A stretch of 64,000 bases of DNA from an uncultured Lachnospiraceae bacterium (GTDB lineage Bacteria > Bacillota > Clostridia > Lachnospirales > Lachnospiraceae): positions 62,001 to 126,000 of the forward strand of contig URQQ01000001.1 in assembly GCA_900549995.1 (NCBI GenBank), given 5' to 3'. The position numbers were made by a program, and so were the translations under genes. Each line of letters begins with the position of its first letter. Position 1 is the stretch's first letter. Positions 31,955 to 40,973 of the stretch are shown here, piece by piece. The notes beneath the pieces are model-generated. The model worked only from the letters and a program-made list of their open reading frames with translations. It was not told the DNA's origin and ran no database searches.

Positions 31955-33403
31955 TCAATCGAGAAACGGCAATGCAATCGCTTCGGCTTCGTGGATGCCT
32001 CCGGCAATGAGTTTTTCTTTTCCTGATTTAAAAATCTCAAAGGCAAGGTGCTGCAGTTCTGCGGCAAACATCTCCCCATCTCTTTCTTCCAGGCTTTTTA
32101 ACAGAACCGTGGTTGACTGAGCGTCAAACCGGTAATCATAAGGTTTCATATCATTGAGGGGATAGCCCAGGTACTGAAAATACATCAGCCCGCCCAATAT
32201 CTGCTGTAAGGCTGGTGATTGTGCTTTTTCGCTCAGCAGGCCAAAACAGACACCAAAAGTCATATAGTAATCTTTGGAAACCTGAATATTCTGCAGCCAG
32301 GATATGGTGTTTTGAATAGAATCCTCCGAAAGGGCAGGAAAAACAGCCCGGGCTACATCTTTGCAGATGATCAGGATAATCTGCACGCTCTGTAAGTACT
32401 GCAGCAGAGCCTTTTTTAAATTGGGGGTAGAGAATTTGGAAATCGGTACCGGGTGATCAAGCCCCACCAGCACACGAGTCCCTTTCCCGGGGATGGTCTC
32501 CACAACTCCAATGTCGCTGAGTATTTTCACGGCCCGGCGGACGGTGATGAATGGCATGGAATACTGTTTTGCCAGGGAAGCGAGGGAGGGAAGGAATTCC
32601 TGGATCCCATAAGAAGAGTAAATCTGCCGGAGAAGTTTCATAGCCAGATTAAAACTCACCAGCGGCCGTTCTGAGAAGTAATTCCATTCGTATGCGATGG
32701 GCTCCACAGGATCTTCGGGCGGGAGCAGAGAATCCTGGTACTGGCGTACCGTTTCAATGTGTTTCTGGTAAAGGCGGATGAGCAGATCTTTCAGCTGGTC
32801 ATACGCAGATGACTTGCACAGAGAAAGTATCTGTGCGGTTTCCCTTTTTAAATAGGTCATATAGCCATAAATATACGCCTTATCTCTCAGGTGCATAATT
32901 GTGGAATGCCCGAAGAAACTTGTACTCAGATATAAGTTGAGAAACAGAGGATTTCCAAGAGCCTTCAGGATGTGGAAGAAAAATTCAAAGAAGGGGTATT
33001 CGCTGTGAGGGGACATCCGCTCAAATATTTCGGTAAGCGTTTCAAAATCATCTGCATCACACAATTTCAGCCCCTGCATCATAACCTCCGGCCAAATCAT
33101 CAGCATTGTGTCACACAGATCCAGAAGGGCATCCTTTGTGGCATAACTGTAAGCGATGTATTCTGTCTGACATTCCTCCTCTTTGGCGTCGTAAGTTACA
33201 ATTGCACTGCGTCCCTGGCTCAGTGATACATAGTTGTCCTCCTGAAGAAGCCTCAGAGCACTGCGGATTGTGGCGCTTGACACATTAAAAGTTTTGCAGA
33301 GTTCAGGTACGGTTGGAAGACTCGAACCGGAAGGATACAAGCCAAAATGAATGCAGTTAAACAGATGTTTGTATGCCATATTGTATAATTTTAATTCACT
33401 CAA
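31955..33403 (-). CDS. Second tandem double-GntR regulator
   Basis: A 482-residue protein with the same plan as the one at 27335-28816. GntR wHTH 1 (residues about 5-70: LYNMAYKHLFNCIHFGLYPSG, ALRLLQEDNYVSLSQGRSAIV) is followed by a helical segment of about 170 residues. GntR wHTH 2 (about 255-325: QIYSSYGIQEFLPSLASLA, VRRAVKILSDIGVVETIPGKGTRVLV) and a second helical segment come after it. Sequence identity to the first copy is modest, so the two look like old paralogues. The start is TTG at 33403; AGAGGA lies upstream, and starting later would remove the first helix of HTH 1. It diverges from the hybrid kinase operon and may regulate it; that is inferred. Confidence 0.78.
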   Translation of the reverse strand: MSELKLYNMAYKHLFNCIHFGLYPSGSSLPTVPELCKTFNVSSATIRSALRLLQEDNYVSLSQGRSAIVTYDAKEEECQTEYIAYSYATKDALLDLCDTMLMIWPEVMMQGLKLCDADDFETLTEIFERMSPHSEYPFFEFFFHILKALGNPLFLNLYLSTSFFGHSTIMHLRDKAYIYGYMTYLKRETAQILSLCKSSAYDQLKDLLIRLYQKHIETVRQYQDSLLPPEDPVEPIAYEWNYFSERPLVSFNLAMKLLRQIYSSYGIQEFLPSLASLAKQYSMPFITVRRAVKILSDIGVVETIPGKGTRVLVGLDHPVPISKFSTPNLKKALLQYLQSVQIILIICKDVARAVFPALSEDSIQNTISWLQNIQVSKDYYMTFGVCFGLLSEKAQSPALQQILGGLMYFQYLGYPLNDMKPYDYRFDAQSTTVLLKSLEERDGEMFAAELQHLAFEIFKSGKEKLIAGGIHEAEAIALPFLD

Positions 33404-33474
33404 AGTTTTTCATCCTCTCAAAGACGGTATTTTCTTTATTTTATCATTTTCACACCATTATGCATACTATTTTA

Positions 33475-33503
33475 TTGAATTATTTTTGCAGATAGATTAT
33501 AAT
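33475..33503 (+). promoter_or_regulatory. Promoter of the kinase / GGDEF-EAL / chemoreceptor operon
   Basis: TTGAAT (33475-33480), 17-nt spacer, TATAAT (33498-33503). It gives a leader of about 200 nt before the kinase. The gene-free stretch 33404-33713 holds this promoter, the divergent start region of the GntR gene, and the leader hairpins. Confidence 0.65.
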
Positions 33504-33572
33504 AAAAAATATTAAATGAGCACAATAAGATATAATGAGAACAGTTTGAAAAGACACGTGGTTTCAGGTTCA

Positions 33573-33668
33573 TGAGGGCTGAATGCCCCGGAGATATCAA
33601 AGGCCTCAATACTCACCTTCTGAATAAAGAGTGGAAGTGACAAAACAAAGGTACCTGTTTTAGACAGG
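33573..33668 (+). other. Structured leader upstream of the hybrid kinase
   Basis: TGAGG (33573-33577) can pair with CCTCA (33604-33608) around an inner GGC/GCC hairpin (33577-33587). A separate CCTGT-TTTAG-ACAGG hairpin lies at 33654-33668. It does not match the c-di-GMP riboswitch consensus I know; the function is unknown. Confidence 0.35.
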
Positions 33669-33713
33669 AAAGATGAACTGATTAAAATAAACGATATGAT
33701 GGAGGAGAGCCGG

Positions 33714-36700
33714 GTGGAAATCAATTTAAGCTATGAGCAGCTCAACAATGAATACAGTATGCTGATGGGAGTTTTAGGTGCCAGTGTAAGTAAACATCTT
33801 TTAGATAAACATCTCACATGCATTTGGGCCAACGATTACTATTATGAACTGATTGGGTATACAAAGGCTGCATATGAAGCCTGTTTTCAAAATCAATGCG
33901 ACAGATATTTTGAGAATAATCCGGAGGGATGGAGCATACTCACAGATAAAATAGAAACCAGCCTGGAAAATGGAGAAAAGGGGTATTCGGTGTATCTGCC
34001 CATGGTTTATCCTGACGGATCTTCATTCTGGATCAGACTGCAGGCTGTCTTTACGGATGAGTATATGGACGGGTACCGGGTTGCCTACACGACTATGGTG
34101 GATGTGACAGAAATGATGGTGGCGCAGAAAGAACAGATGCGTGCACAGGAAAACTATGAGACGATGACGCGCGAGCAGGAAATGCTTATGAGTGCTCTCA
34201 ATGTCAGTGTCAGTTCTCATCTGGTAGACGAGCACTTTACCTGTATCTGGGCGAATGAATATTATTATAAACTGATTGGTTATCCAAAGTCCAGATATGA
34301 GTCGCTGTTTCACAACCATGCGGATGAATATTATAGTAATAACCCGGAAGGCTGGGATCTGCTTACGAAAAAAGTGGCATCAGTCCTTCAAAAAGGGGAA
34401 GATAAATATGAATTGATTGTCCCTATGAAATACGAGGATGGTTCCAGCTATTGGGTAAAGCTGGTCAGCTTTTTTACAGACAAATATGTAGATGGTTACC
34501 GCACGTCCTACACTGTTATGACGGATGTGACAGAGCTTGTACAGACGAAAAATGAACTGGAAATGATGATGCAGGCGATGAAGGTCAGTGTCAGCAAACA
34601 CAAAGTGGATGAGCATTTCTCTGTAGTCTGGGCCAATGATTTCTATTATCAGCTTATTGGATACACAAAATCCGAATATGAGGCCAGATTCCATAATCAT
34701 TGTGACGAGTATTTTATGGATAATCCGGAGGCGTGGGATATTCTCTTAAGTAAAATAGATCACATGCGTGTGGCAGGAGAGGAATGCTTCGAGGCATATC
34801 TGCCGCTGAAGATGCCGAGCGGCTCATCGAGGTGGGTGAAACTGGTGGATTTCTTTACGAATGAGTACCAGGACGGAAAGCAGCTGGCTTATACGACAAT
34901 GATCGATGTCACTGAACTGCTGCAGGCGCAGAGAGATAAAAGTGTTGCCTATGAACATGTTCCGGGGTTTATTGTGAAGTACCGGATCTTTCCGGATCGG
35001 ATCATGATGATTGATGCGAGCAGCCGCATCAAAGATTTTTTTGATGTGGATCTGAACAATCTGGCTGCAGCGGATTTTATGGGGGTTTTACAGCCGGAGA
35101 GCCGCGAGGTTATTGAGGCGCGGCTTCCGGAATTACGGAAAAGGGAGTCGTTCGAGCTGGATGAATCCATCCGGGTCAAGGATAAGAATGGCAGAGACTG
35201 CTGGCTGCAGCTTCACGGAACATGTATCGATTCTATTGCTGACGACCCGGTTTATCTGGTGGTATACATTGACATTACAGATATTACTGAGCTTCGAAAA
35301 CTTCAGCATCAGCTGGAAGAGCGCACGGAGATGCTCAATACGGCATTGGAGGCTGCGAAACTTGCGAATGCGGCAAAGTCTGATTTCCTCTCCCGGATGA
35401 GCCATGATATCCGTACACCAATGAATGCGATTGCCGGAATGACGGAGATAGCGGATGCACACATTCAGGAGCCGGAACGTGTGAAGGATTGTCTGCATAA
35501 AATCCGGCTTTCCAGCCATCACCTTCTGGATCTGATTAATGACGTACTGGATATGTCGCAGATTGAAAGCGGTAAGGTTTCCATTCATGCCGCATCTCTT
35601 TCGCTGTCTGATTTGATCAGGGAGATTGTAATGATTACGCTGCCGAATGTCCGTACAAAACATCAGGTTTTCAAGGTTCATCTGCGGAATATCCGGCAGG
35701 AACATTTTTACAGCGATGAACTGCGTCTGCGTCAGATTCTGCTGAATCTCTTGTCAAATGCTTCGAAATTCACGCCGGAGTATGGAGAAATTATCTTTGA
35801 AGTGGAGCAGAAGCCGGGAGTTCCAACAGTTTTTTTTACGGTCTCAGATACCGGTCCCGGTATAAACGAAGAGTTTCAGGAACATATTTTTGAGACATTT
35901 GCCAGAGAACGCGACAGCCGTACAGACAGGATTGAAGGCAGCGGCCTTGGCCTGGCCATTGTGAAACGTCTCACAGAATTGATGGGCGGCGATATTAAAC
36001 TGGACAGTCAGCCGGGGAAGGGAACTACATTTTGTGCGGCGCTTCCCATGCGGCACATTGCGGAACCTCCGATGGGGAACATGGAGGAGAAAGGAATGAT
36101 TCTGCTTGCCGATGCAGATCAGGCAGTCCTGACAGACGGACAGAAAGCCCTGGGTGACCTTGGGATTGAGGCGGACTGTGCAGAGAGTGCCAGCCAAACG
36201 TTATCCCAGATCCGAAAACGGCATCAGGCCGGCGGAAATTATCAGATGGTCATTATTGACTGGGAAATACTCTGCCCGGATCATCTGGATGTAATAGAAC
36301 AGATACGGATGGAGACCGAGGGGAAAATGACGCTTCTGATTGCGTCCGCTTACGATTGGAGTGAAATCAGAACCGGGATGGCGGCAGGGATTGACGGATA
36401 CATAGAAAAGCCATTTTTTCAATCCACATTCCAGAAGTGTATGCTTAAGTACCTGGAAGGTGAAGAAATATCAAATCATGAAACGATGGCATATGATTTC
36501 CATGGTAAAACATTCCTGCTTGCGGAGGACAATGAGCTGAACCGGGAAATTGCAATAGAGCTGCTAAGTGGCTTTGGAGCCAGGCTGGAGGCGGCTGTGA
36601 ATGGCGAGGAGGCACTCAGACTTTTCAGAAACAGTACTCCCGGTTACTATTCTATGATATTAATGGATATTCAGATGCCGGTGATGAACGGTTATGAGGC

Positions 36701-36884
36701 TGCCCGCGCAATCCGTGCCCTTGATCGGGCAGATGCTAAGACGGTACCGATCATTGCAATGACAGCGGATGCTTTTGTTGAGGATATCCGAAACGCGGAG
36801 GCCGCGGGAATGAACGGGCATATGGCAAAACCATTAAGTTTTGATGCCCTGGCCCTGGAAATTGAAAAATATTTGACTTCTTAA
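33714..36884 (+). CDS. Hybrid sensor histidine kinase with three repeated PAS domains and two receivers
   Basis: About 1056 residues, no membrane segment, so probably cytoplasmic. Three closely related PAS units (about residues 10-140, 150-280, 285-405) each carry WANDYYYELIGY / NPE.W / DGSS.W.. / TDVTE. A fourth, divergent PAS follows (about 410-530). The HisKA dimerisation helix has the phospho-accepting His in MSHDIRTPMNA (codon at 35403-35405). HATPase motifs are NLLSNASKF, SDTGPGI and GSGLGLAIVKRL. Receiver 1 is divergent (VIIDWEILCP; IEKPFF) and receiver 2 canonical (LLAEDNELN; ILMDIQMPVMNG; AKPLS). There is no HPt domain. I prefer GTG at 33714 because GGAGGAG precedes it; ATGs at 33696 and 33699 lack a ribosome site. 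Confidence 0.9.
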   Translation: MEINLSYEQLNNEYSMLMGVLGASVSKHLLDKHLTCIWANDYYYELIGYTKAAYEACFQNQCDRYFENNPEGWSILTDKIETSLENGEKGYSVYLPMVYPDGSSFWIRLQAVFTDEYMDGYRVAYTTMVDVTEMMVAQKEQMRAQENYETMTREQEMLMSALNVSVSSHLVDEHFTCIWANEYYYKLIGYPKSRYESLFHNHADEYYSNNPEGWDLLTKKVASVLQKGEDKYELIVPMKYEDGSSYWVKLVSFFTDKYVDGYRTSYTVMTDVTELVQTKNELEMMMQAMKVSVSKHKVDEHFSVVWANDFYYQLIGYTKSEYEARFHNHCDEYFMDNPEAWDILLSKIDHMRVAGEECFEAYLPLKMPSGSSRWVKLVDFFTNEYQDGKQLAYTTMIDVTELLQAQRDKSVAYEHVPGFIVKYRIFPDRIMMIDASSRIKDFFDVDLNNLAAADFMGVLQPESREVIEARLPELRKRESFELDESIRVKDKNGRDCWLQLHGTCIDSIADDPVYLVVYIDITDITELRKLQHQLEERTEMLNTALEAAKLANAAKSDFLSRMSHDIRTPMNAIAGMTEIADAHIQEPERVKDCLHKIRLSSHHLLDLINDVLDMSQIESGKVSIHAASLSLSDLIREIVMITLPNVRTKHQVFKVHLRNIRQEHFYSDELRLRQILLNLLSNASKFTPEYGEIIFEVEQKPGVPTVFFTVSDTGPGINEEFQEHIFETFARERDSRTDRIEGSGLGLAIVKRLTELMGGDIKLDSQPGKGTTFCAALPMRHIAEPPMGNMEEKGMILLADADQAVLTDGQKALGDLGIEADCAESASQTLSQIRKRHQAGGNYQMVIIDWEILCPDHLDVIEQIRMETEGKMTLLIASAYDWSEIRTGMAAGIDGYIEKPFFQSTFQKCMLKYLEGEEISNHETMAYDFHGKTFLLAEDNELNREIAIELLSGFGARLEAAVNGEEALRLFRNSTPGYYSMILMDIQMPVMNGYEAARAIRALDRADAKTVPIIAMTADAFVEDIRNAEAAGMNGHMAKPLSFDALALEIEKYLTS

Positions 36885-36962
36885 GATGATTGAAATCTGA
36901 AATCATACAGTAAAAGAAGCAGTATCCATGCGAAAAAGGTCTGATTACTTGGGAGGTATACT

Positions 36963-39119
36963 GTGAGAGAATCTTTTTTTGAGCAATCTATTATTAAACA
37001 GCAAAATCTGGTGGCATATGCAACGGATACTGCTACCAATGAAATATTGTATATGACCCAGGCTGCGGCCAGCCTGTACGGATTTGGGGATGTGCAGGAG
37101 ACTTACGGAAAGAAATGTTACGAGTTGATTCAGGGACTTGATACGGTCTGTCCATTCTGTACAAACAGTAAGCTGGTACCAGGCCAGCCATATCATTGGG
37201 AGCATTACAACACTAAGCTTGAGATGTGGTTTGATATTACAGATATTTTATTGATGGTTGAAGGCAAAAACTGCCGGCTTGAAATTGCGCGCGATATCAC
37301 CGATCAGAAAGAAAAGTTTGACCGTGTTACAAATCGTCTTACGGTAGAAGAAACATTGGTGGAATGTATTCAGACACTTTCCAGTGAAGCAGATGTCAAT
37401 ACAGCGGTGGATCATTTTCTGGAGATCATCGGACATTTCTATGCGGCAGACCGGGCATATATCTTTGAATATGAAAAGGATTATATCAAAAATACTTTTG
37501 AGTGGTGTGCATCTGATATTCTGCACCAAATGAAGGTTCTGCAGGAAGTTCCGATTGAATACGTCAGTGAGTGGAACGATAAATTTGAGACGGATGGAGA
37601 ATTTTTCATTACTTCACTGGACAAGGATCTTTCAGTGGATTCACCGGAGTACCGTATCTTAAAAGATCAGGGAATTGAAAGCCTTGCAGTCGCCCCGCTT
37701 TGCAAAAATGGCCGGATTATAGGTTTTCTTGGTGTAGATAATCCTACTGAGAGCACAGAGGACTTGACTCTTTTGCGCAGTGTATGCAGTTTTGTACTGG
37801 AGGAGATGGAGCGGCGCAGGCTGATTCAGGATCTGGAGCAGTCCAGCTACACAGATTTACTCACCGGCCTGCAAAACCGGAACAGTTACATAAAAATGCT
37901 GGATGGGATTTCCAGGCAGAATCTGCGTTCATTAGGAGTTATCTATATTGATATCAATGGGATGAAGAAAATCAATGATAATAATGGACATGAATATGGA
38001 GACAGAGTGATCAAAAAAGTGGCAGACACCCTGAAGCGGCATGTTGGGTGTGAAGCGTACCGGGTAGGCGGAGATGAGTTTACGGTACTCTGCGCGGATA
38101 TCGATGAGCAGGATTTCCGTATGCTTACTGAGAAGCTGATCTGTGACTTTGACAAGAACAAAGGATATGACGTATCCATTGGGCATACCTTTCGGGAAGG
38201 AAATGTATCTGTCGATGAGGAAATACTGAAGGCCGATGATTTAATGTATGCGGAAAAACAGCAATATTACCATGAGATTCTGCAAGGAGACAGAATGGTA
38301 CGTGCCGGAATAGCCACGGAACTGCTGAGAGATATTTCAGAGCATCGCTTTGAGGTCTATTACCAGCCGCAGATCTGTCTCGAAACGGGACGGATTATCG
38401 GTGCGGAAGCCCTGGTACGGAAAAAGGACAAGGGAGGAAAACTGATCCTGCCGGATCATTTTATTCCCAACTATGAGAGGGAGCGTGTCATCCGCCATTT
38501 GGATTTGTCAGTATTCCAGACTGTTTGTGCTGATTTGCAGAAATGGAAGAGGCAGGGAATGAAAACCCATATCTCCTCAAATTTTTCACGTGTTACGCTG
38601 ATGGCCTCTGATATTGTGACCCGGATCAAACAGATCTGTCAGGAATATGGAGTTACCGCGGAAGAGATTACAATAGAAGTAACCGAAAACATCAGTAAAC
38701 TGGAACCTCAGCAATTACTCAAACTGATGAACCAGATGGCAGCGGAGGGATTTTCTGTGTCACTGGACGATTTTGGTTCCAAATATTCCAATCTGTCGAT
38801 TCTGACTACATTCGAATTCAGAGAGATTAAATTTGATAAATCGCTGGTGGATAAGCTCAGCAGTGACGCCAAGAGCCGTATTGTTATGAAAAACACGATG
38901 CAGATCTGCCATGAACTTCCAATGACCCGTTCTCTGGCAGAAGGAATTGAGACGGCGGAGCAGCTGGAGCTGCTGCATCAGTATCATTGTGACTATGGAC
39001 AGGGGTATTACTTTGCCAGACCCATGAGTTCAGAAGCCTTTTTTGAATTCATAAAGAAGGAACAAATGCCGGGCAGCTCTGGTTTCATTCGGCCTGATTA
39101 CTGTGAAAAGGGGAAATAA
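36963..39119 (+). CDS. Cyclic di-GMP enzyme with PAS, GAF, GGDEF and EAL domains
   Basis: A 718-residue protein. The N-terminal PAS (about 10-115) contains a CPFC motif (DTVCPFCTNSKL), then a GAF-like domain (about 130-275; DRAYIFEYEKD, LAVAPLCKNGRIIGFLGVDNP). The GGDEF domain (about 290-440) has the intact signature YRVGGDEFTV. The EAL domain (about 455-705) has GAEALVR, SSNFSR, EVTEN, LDDFGSKYSNLS, IKFDKSL, AEGIET and YGQGYYFARP, so metal and catalytic residues are kept. Both synthesis and breakdown of c-di-GMP are therefore possible; which dominates cannot be told. The start is GTG at 36963 after GGGAGGTATACT. It lies 78 nt after the kinase and 2 nt before the chemoreceptor gene. Confidence 0.92.
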   Translation: MRESFFEQSIIKQQNLVAYATDTATNEILYMTQAAASLYGFGDVQETYGKKCYELIQGLDTVCPFCTNSKLVPGQPYHWEHYNTKLEMWFDITDILLMVEGKNCRLEIARDITDQKEKFDRVTNRLTVEETLVECIQTLSSEADVNTAVDHFLEIIGHFYAADRAYIFEYEKDYIKNTFEWCASDILHQMKVLQEVPIEYVSEWNDKFETDGEFFITSLDKDLSVDSPEYRILKDQGIESLAVAPLCKNGRIIGFLGVDNPTESTEDLTLLRSVCSFVLEEMERRRLIQDLEQSSYTDLLTGLQNRNSYIKMLDGISRQNLRSLGVIYIDINGMKKINDNNGHEYGDRVIKKVADTLKRHVGCEAYRVGGDEFTVLCADIDEQDFRMLTEKLICDFDKNKGYDVSIGHTFREGNVSVDEEILKADDLMYAEKQQYYHEILQGDRMVRAGIATELLRDISEHRFEVYYQPQICLETGRIIGAEALVRKKDKGGKLILPDHFIPNYERERVIRHLDLSVFQTVCADLQKWKRQGMKTHISSNFSRVTLMASDIVTRIKQICQEYGVTAEEITIEVTENISKLEPQQLLKLMNQMAAEGFSVSLDDFGSKYSNLSILTTFEFREIKFDKSLVDKLSSDAKSRIVMKNTMQICHELPMTRSLAEGIETAEQLELLHQYHCDYGQGYYFARPMSSEAFFEFIKKEQMPGSSGFIRPDYCEKGK

Positions 39120-39121
39120 CC

Positions 39122-40807
39122 GTGAAAAATTTGAAAGTCAGCAGAAAACTTATAATCTCTTATGCATTTGTCCTGATATTACTGGTCATCAGTATTTTGG
39201 TAAGTGTCGGAAATTTAATAAAGATACGGTCAAAAGTAGAAGTTTTCTATCATGGACCTTTTAGGGTCTTGAATGCAGCTAATACAGTGAACTCTAATTT
39301 TGAGGCAATGCAGAAATCTGTGTTCCGTGCCATTTCCAGTACGGATCCCGAGATTGCAAAACAGGCGCTGGATAACACGAAAGTGTGCGCAGGTAAAATA
39401 CAGGAACAGATACCAGTAATCCAGAAAGATTTTCTGGGGGATCCAAAGATTGTGGAACGTCTTCAGTCGGCTCTTGATGAACTGGCGCCGCAGCGCCAGC
39501 ATGTTCTGGAACTTGCAATGCAGAATCAGAAGGAGGAGGCTGCTGCCTATATGGAAGCAAACAATGTTGTCACCATCCATAAGGCGCAGAAGGAGCTGGA
39601 TGAACTCATTGAAACTTCAGATAAGAAAGCAGATACACTGATTGTCAATCTGCGGGCTGCGCAGACGAAATTCATTGTGATTCTGTCTGTGCTGGGGAGT
39701 GCCAGTATACTGATAAGCATCCTTTTCGGCGTTTATATTACCCGCAGCATCACAAGACCGATCAGGGAGCTGGAGGCGGCGTCCAGACAGATGGCGCAGG
39801 GACATTTGAAAATCGATGTAAAATATAGCTCAAAAGACGAATTGGGGAGTCTTGCACATAGTATGCGTGAAATGTCAGACAAGATTTTCAATTATATGAA
39901 CGCGATATCCAGGGCTATGCGGCGTCTGGCAGAAGGCAACCTGGAACTGCCGGACTACGAGGCTTTTCAGGGGGATTTTCTGCCGGTGCAGGAATCGCTT
40001 CTTATTGTGATCCGTTCTCTGAATGAGACAATCTCGGAAATTAACATGTTTTCCGATCAGGTTGCCAGCGGGTCAGACCAGGTTGCCAGCGGAGCGCAGG
40101 TGCTTTCAGAAGGCGTGATTTCTCAGGCTGCATCAGCAGAAGAAGTGGCATCGACAATGTCAGAAATATCCCAGCAGGTAAGTGAGAATGCTGAAAACTC
40201 CCAACTGGTAAAAGCATCCGCAGATAAGATGGCGGAAAGTCTTCTTGTATGCAATCGGCAAATGCAGGAAATGAAGACAGCGATGAAACAAATCAATGCA
40301 TATTCTACACAAATCAAAGATATCATCAAGATCATAGATGATATTGCATTTCAGACGAACATCTTGGCGCTCAATGCCGCCGTGGAGGCAGGCAGGGCCG
40401 GCGAATCCGGCAAAGGTTTTTCCGTGGTGGCGAGGGAAGTGCGTAATCTGGCCAGTAAGTCATCGGATGCGTCTAAGAGTACAGAGGCACTGATTGAACA
40501 ATCTCTGGCAGCGGTGCAGTATGGTACAAATCTGGCAGAGGAGACGGCAGCCTCATTAGTAAGGATTGTTGACGGTACTGATGTAATGATCTCCAAAGTA
40601 AATCAAATTGCAGATGCTTCCAAAAAACAGGCTGCTGCAACGGAAATGGTCTCCATAAGCATCGATCAGATCTCTGACATTGTACAGACAAACTCTGCCA
40701 CTGCAGAAGAGGCAGCCGCAGCGTCGGAAGAACTCTACGGAGAGTCTCAGCTTTTAAAAAACAGGGTGAGCCGCTTTAAGCTTCACAATGAGATACAGGG
40801 GAATTGA
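39122..40807 (+). CDS. Methyl-accepting chemotaxis protein
   Basis: A 561-residue chemoreceptor. TM1 is at about residues 10-32 (LIISYAFVLILLVISILVSVG), followed by an outside four-helix-bundle-like sensor domain (about 35-180) and TM2 (IVILSVLGSASILISILFGVYI). A HAMP domain follows (RSITRPIRELEAASRQMAQG). The long signalling coiled coil has the conserved tip DIAFQTNILALNAAVEAGRAGESGKGFSVVAREVRNLA. A tandem heptad SDQVASG-SDQVASG occurs in the coiled coil. GTG at 39122 starts 2 nt after the GGDEF-EAL stop, with AAGGGGA before it. No chemotaxis kinase or flagellar gene is in the window. It could feed a distant CheA or act with the kinase encoded upstream. Confidence 0.93.
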   Translation: MKNLKVSRKLIISYAFVLILLVISILVSVGNLIKIRSKVEVFYHGPFRVLNAANTVNSNFEAMQKSVFRAISSTDPEIAKQALDNTKVCAGKIQEQIPVIQKDFLGDPKIVERLQSALDELAPQRQHVLELAMQNQKEEAAAYMEANNVVTIHKAQKELDELIETSDKKADTLIVNLRAAQTKFIVILSVLGSASILISILFGVYITRSITRPIRELEAASRQMAQGHLKIDVKYSSKDELGSLAHSMREMSDKIFNYMNAISRAMRRLAEGNLELPDYEAFQGDFLPVQESLLIVIRSLNETISEINMFSDQVASGSDQVASGAQVLSEGVISQAASAEEVASTMSEISQQVSENAENSQLVKASADKMAESLLVCNRQMQEMKTAMKQINAYSTQIKDIIKIIDDIAFQTNILALNAAVEAGRAGESGKGFSVVAREVRNLASKSSDASKSTEALIEQSLAAVQYGTNLAEETAASLVRIVDGTDVMISKVNQIADASKKQAAATEMVSISIDQISDIVQTNSATAEEAAAASEELYGESQLLKNRVSRFKLHNEIQGN

Positions 40808-40852
40808 GACACCGGCATTGGTACGCTGTTTTGGGACAGACCAGTTTAGAAT

Positions 40853-40895
40853 AAAGTACAGAACAAACATTCGAAAATGTTCTGTACTTTCTTTT
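40853..40895 (+). terminator. Terminator of the signalling operon
   Basis: AAAGTACAGAACA (40853-40865) pairs with TGTTCTGTACTTT (40878-40890). The inner AACATT/AATGTT offers an alternative extension of the stem. CTTTTTAT follows. Confidence 0.88.
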
Positions 40896-40973
40896 TATAT
40901 TTTGCTATAATCAAGTTTAGTTACAGGAATAATACTGAATATCATAATCCGATTCATAAAGGAGGAGTCTCTC

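Noticed and set aside
33573..33668. c-di-GMP riboswitch in the kinase leader
   Set aside because: The expected conserved GEMM core sequences were not found; only short hairpins are supported.
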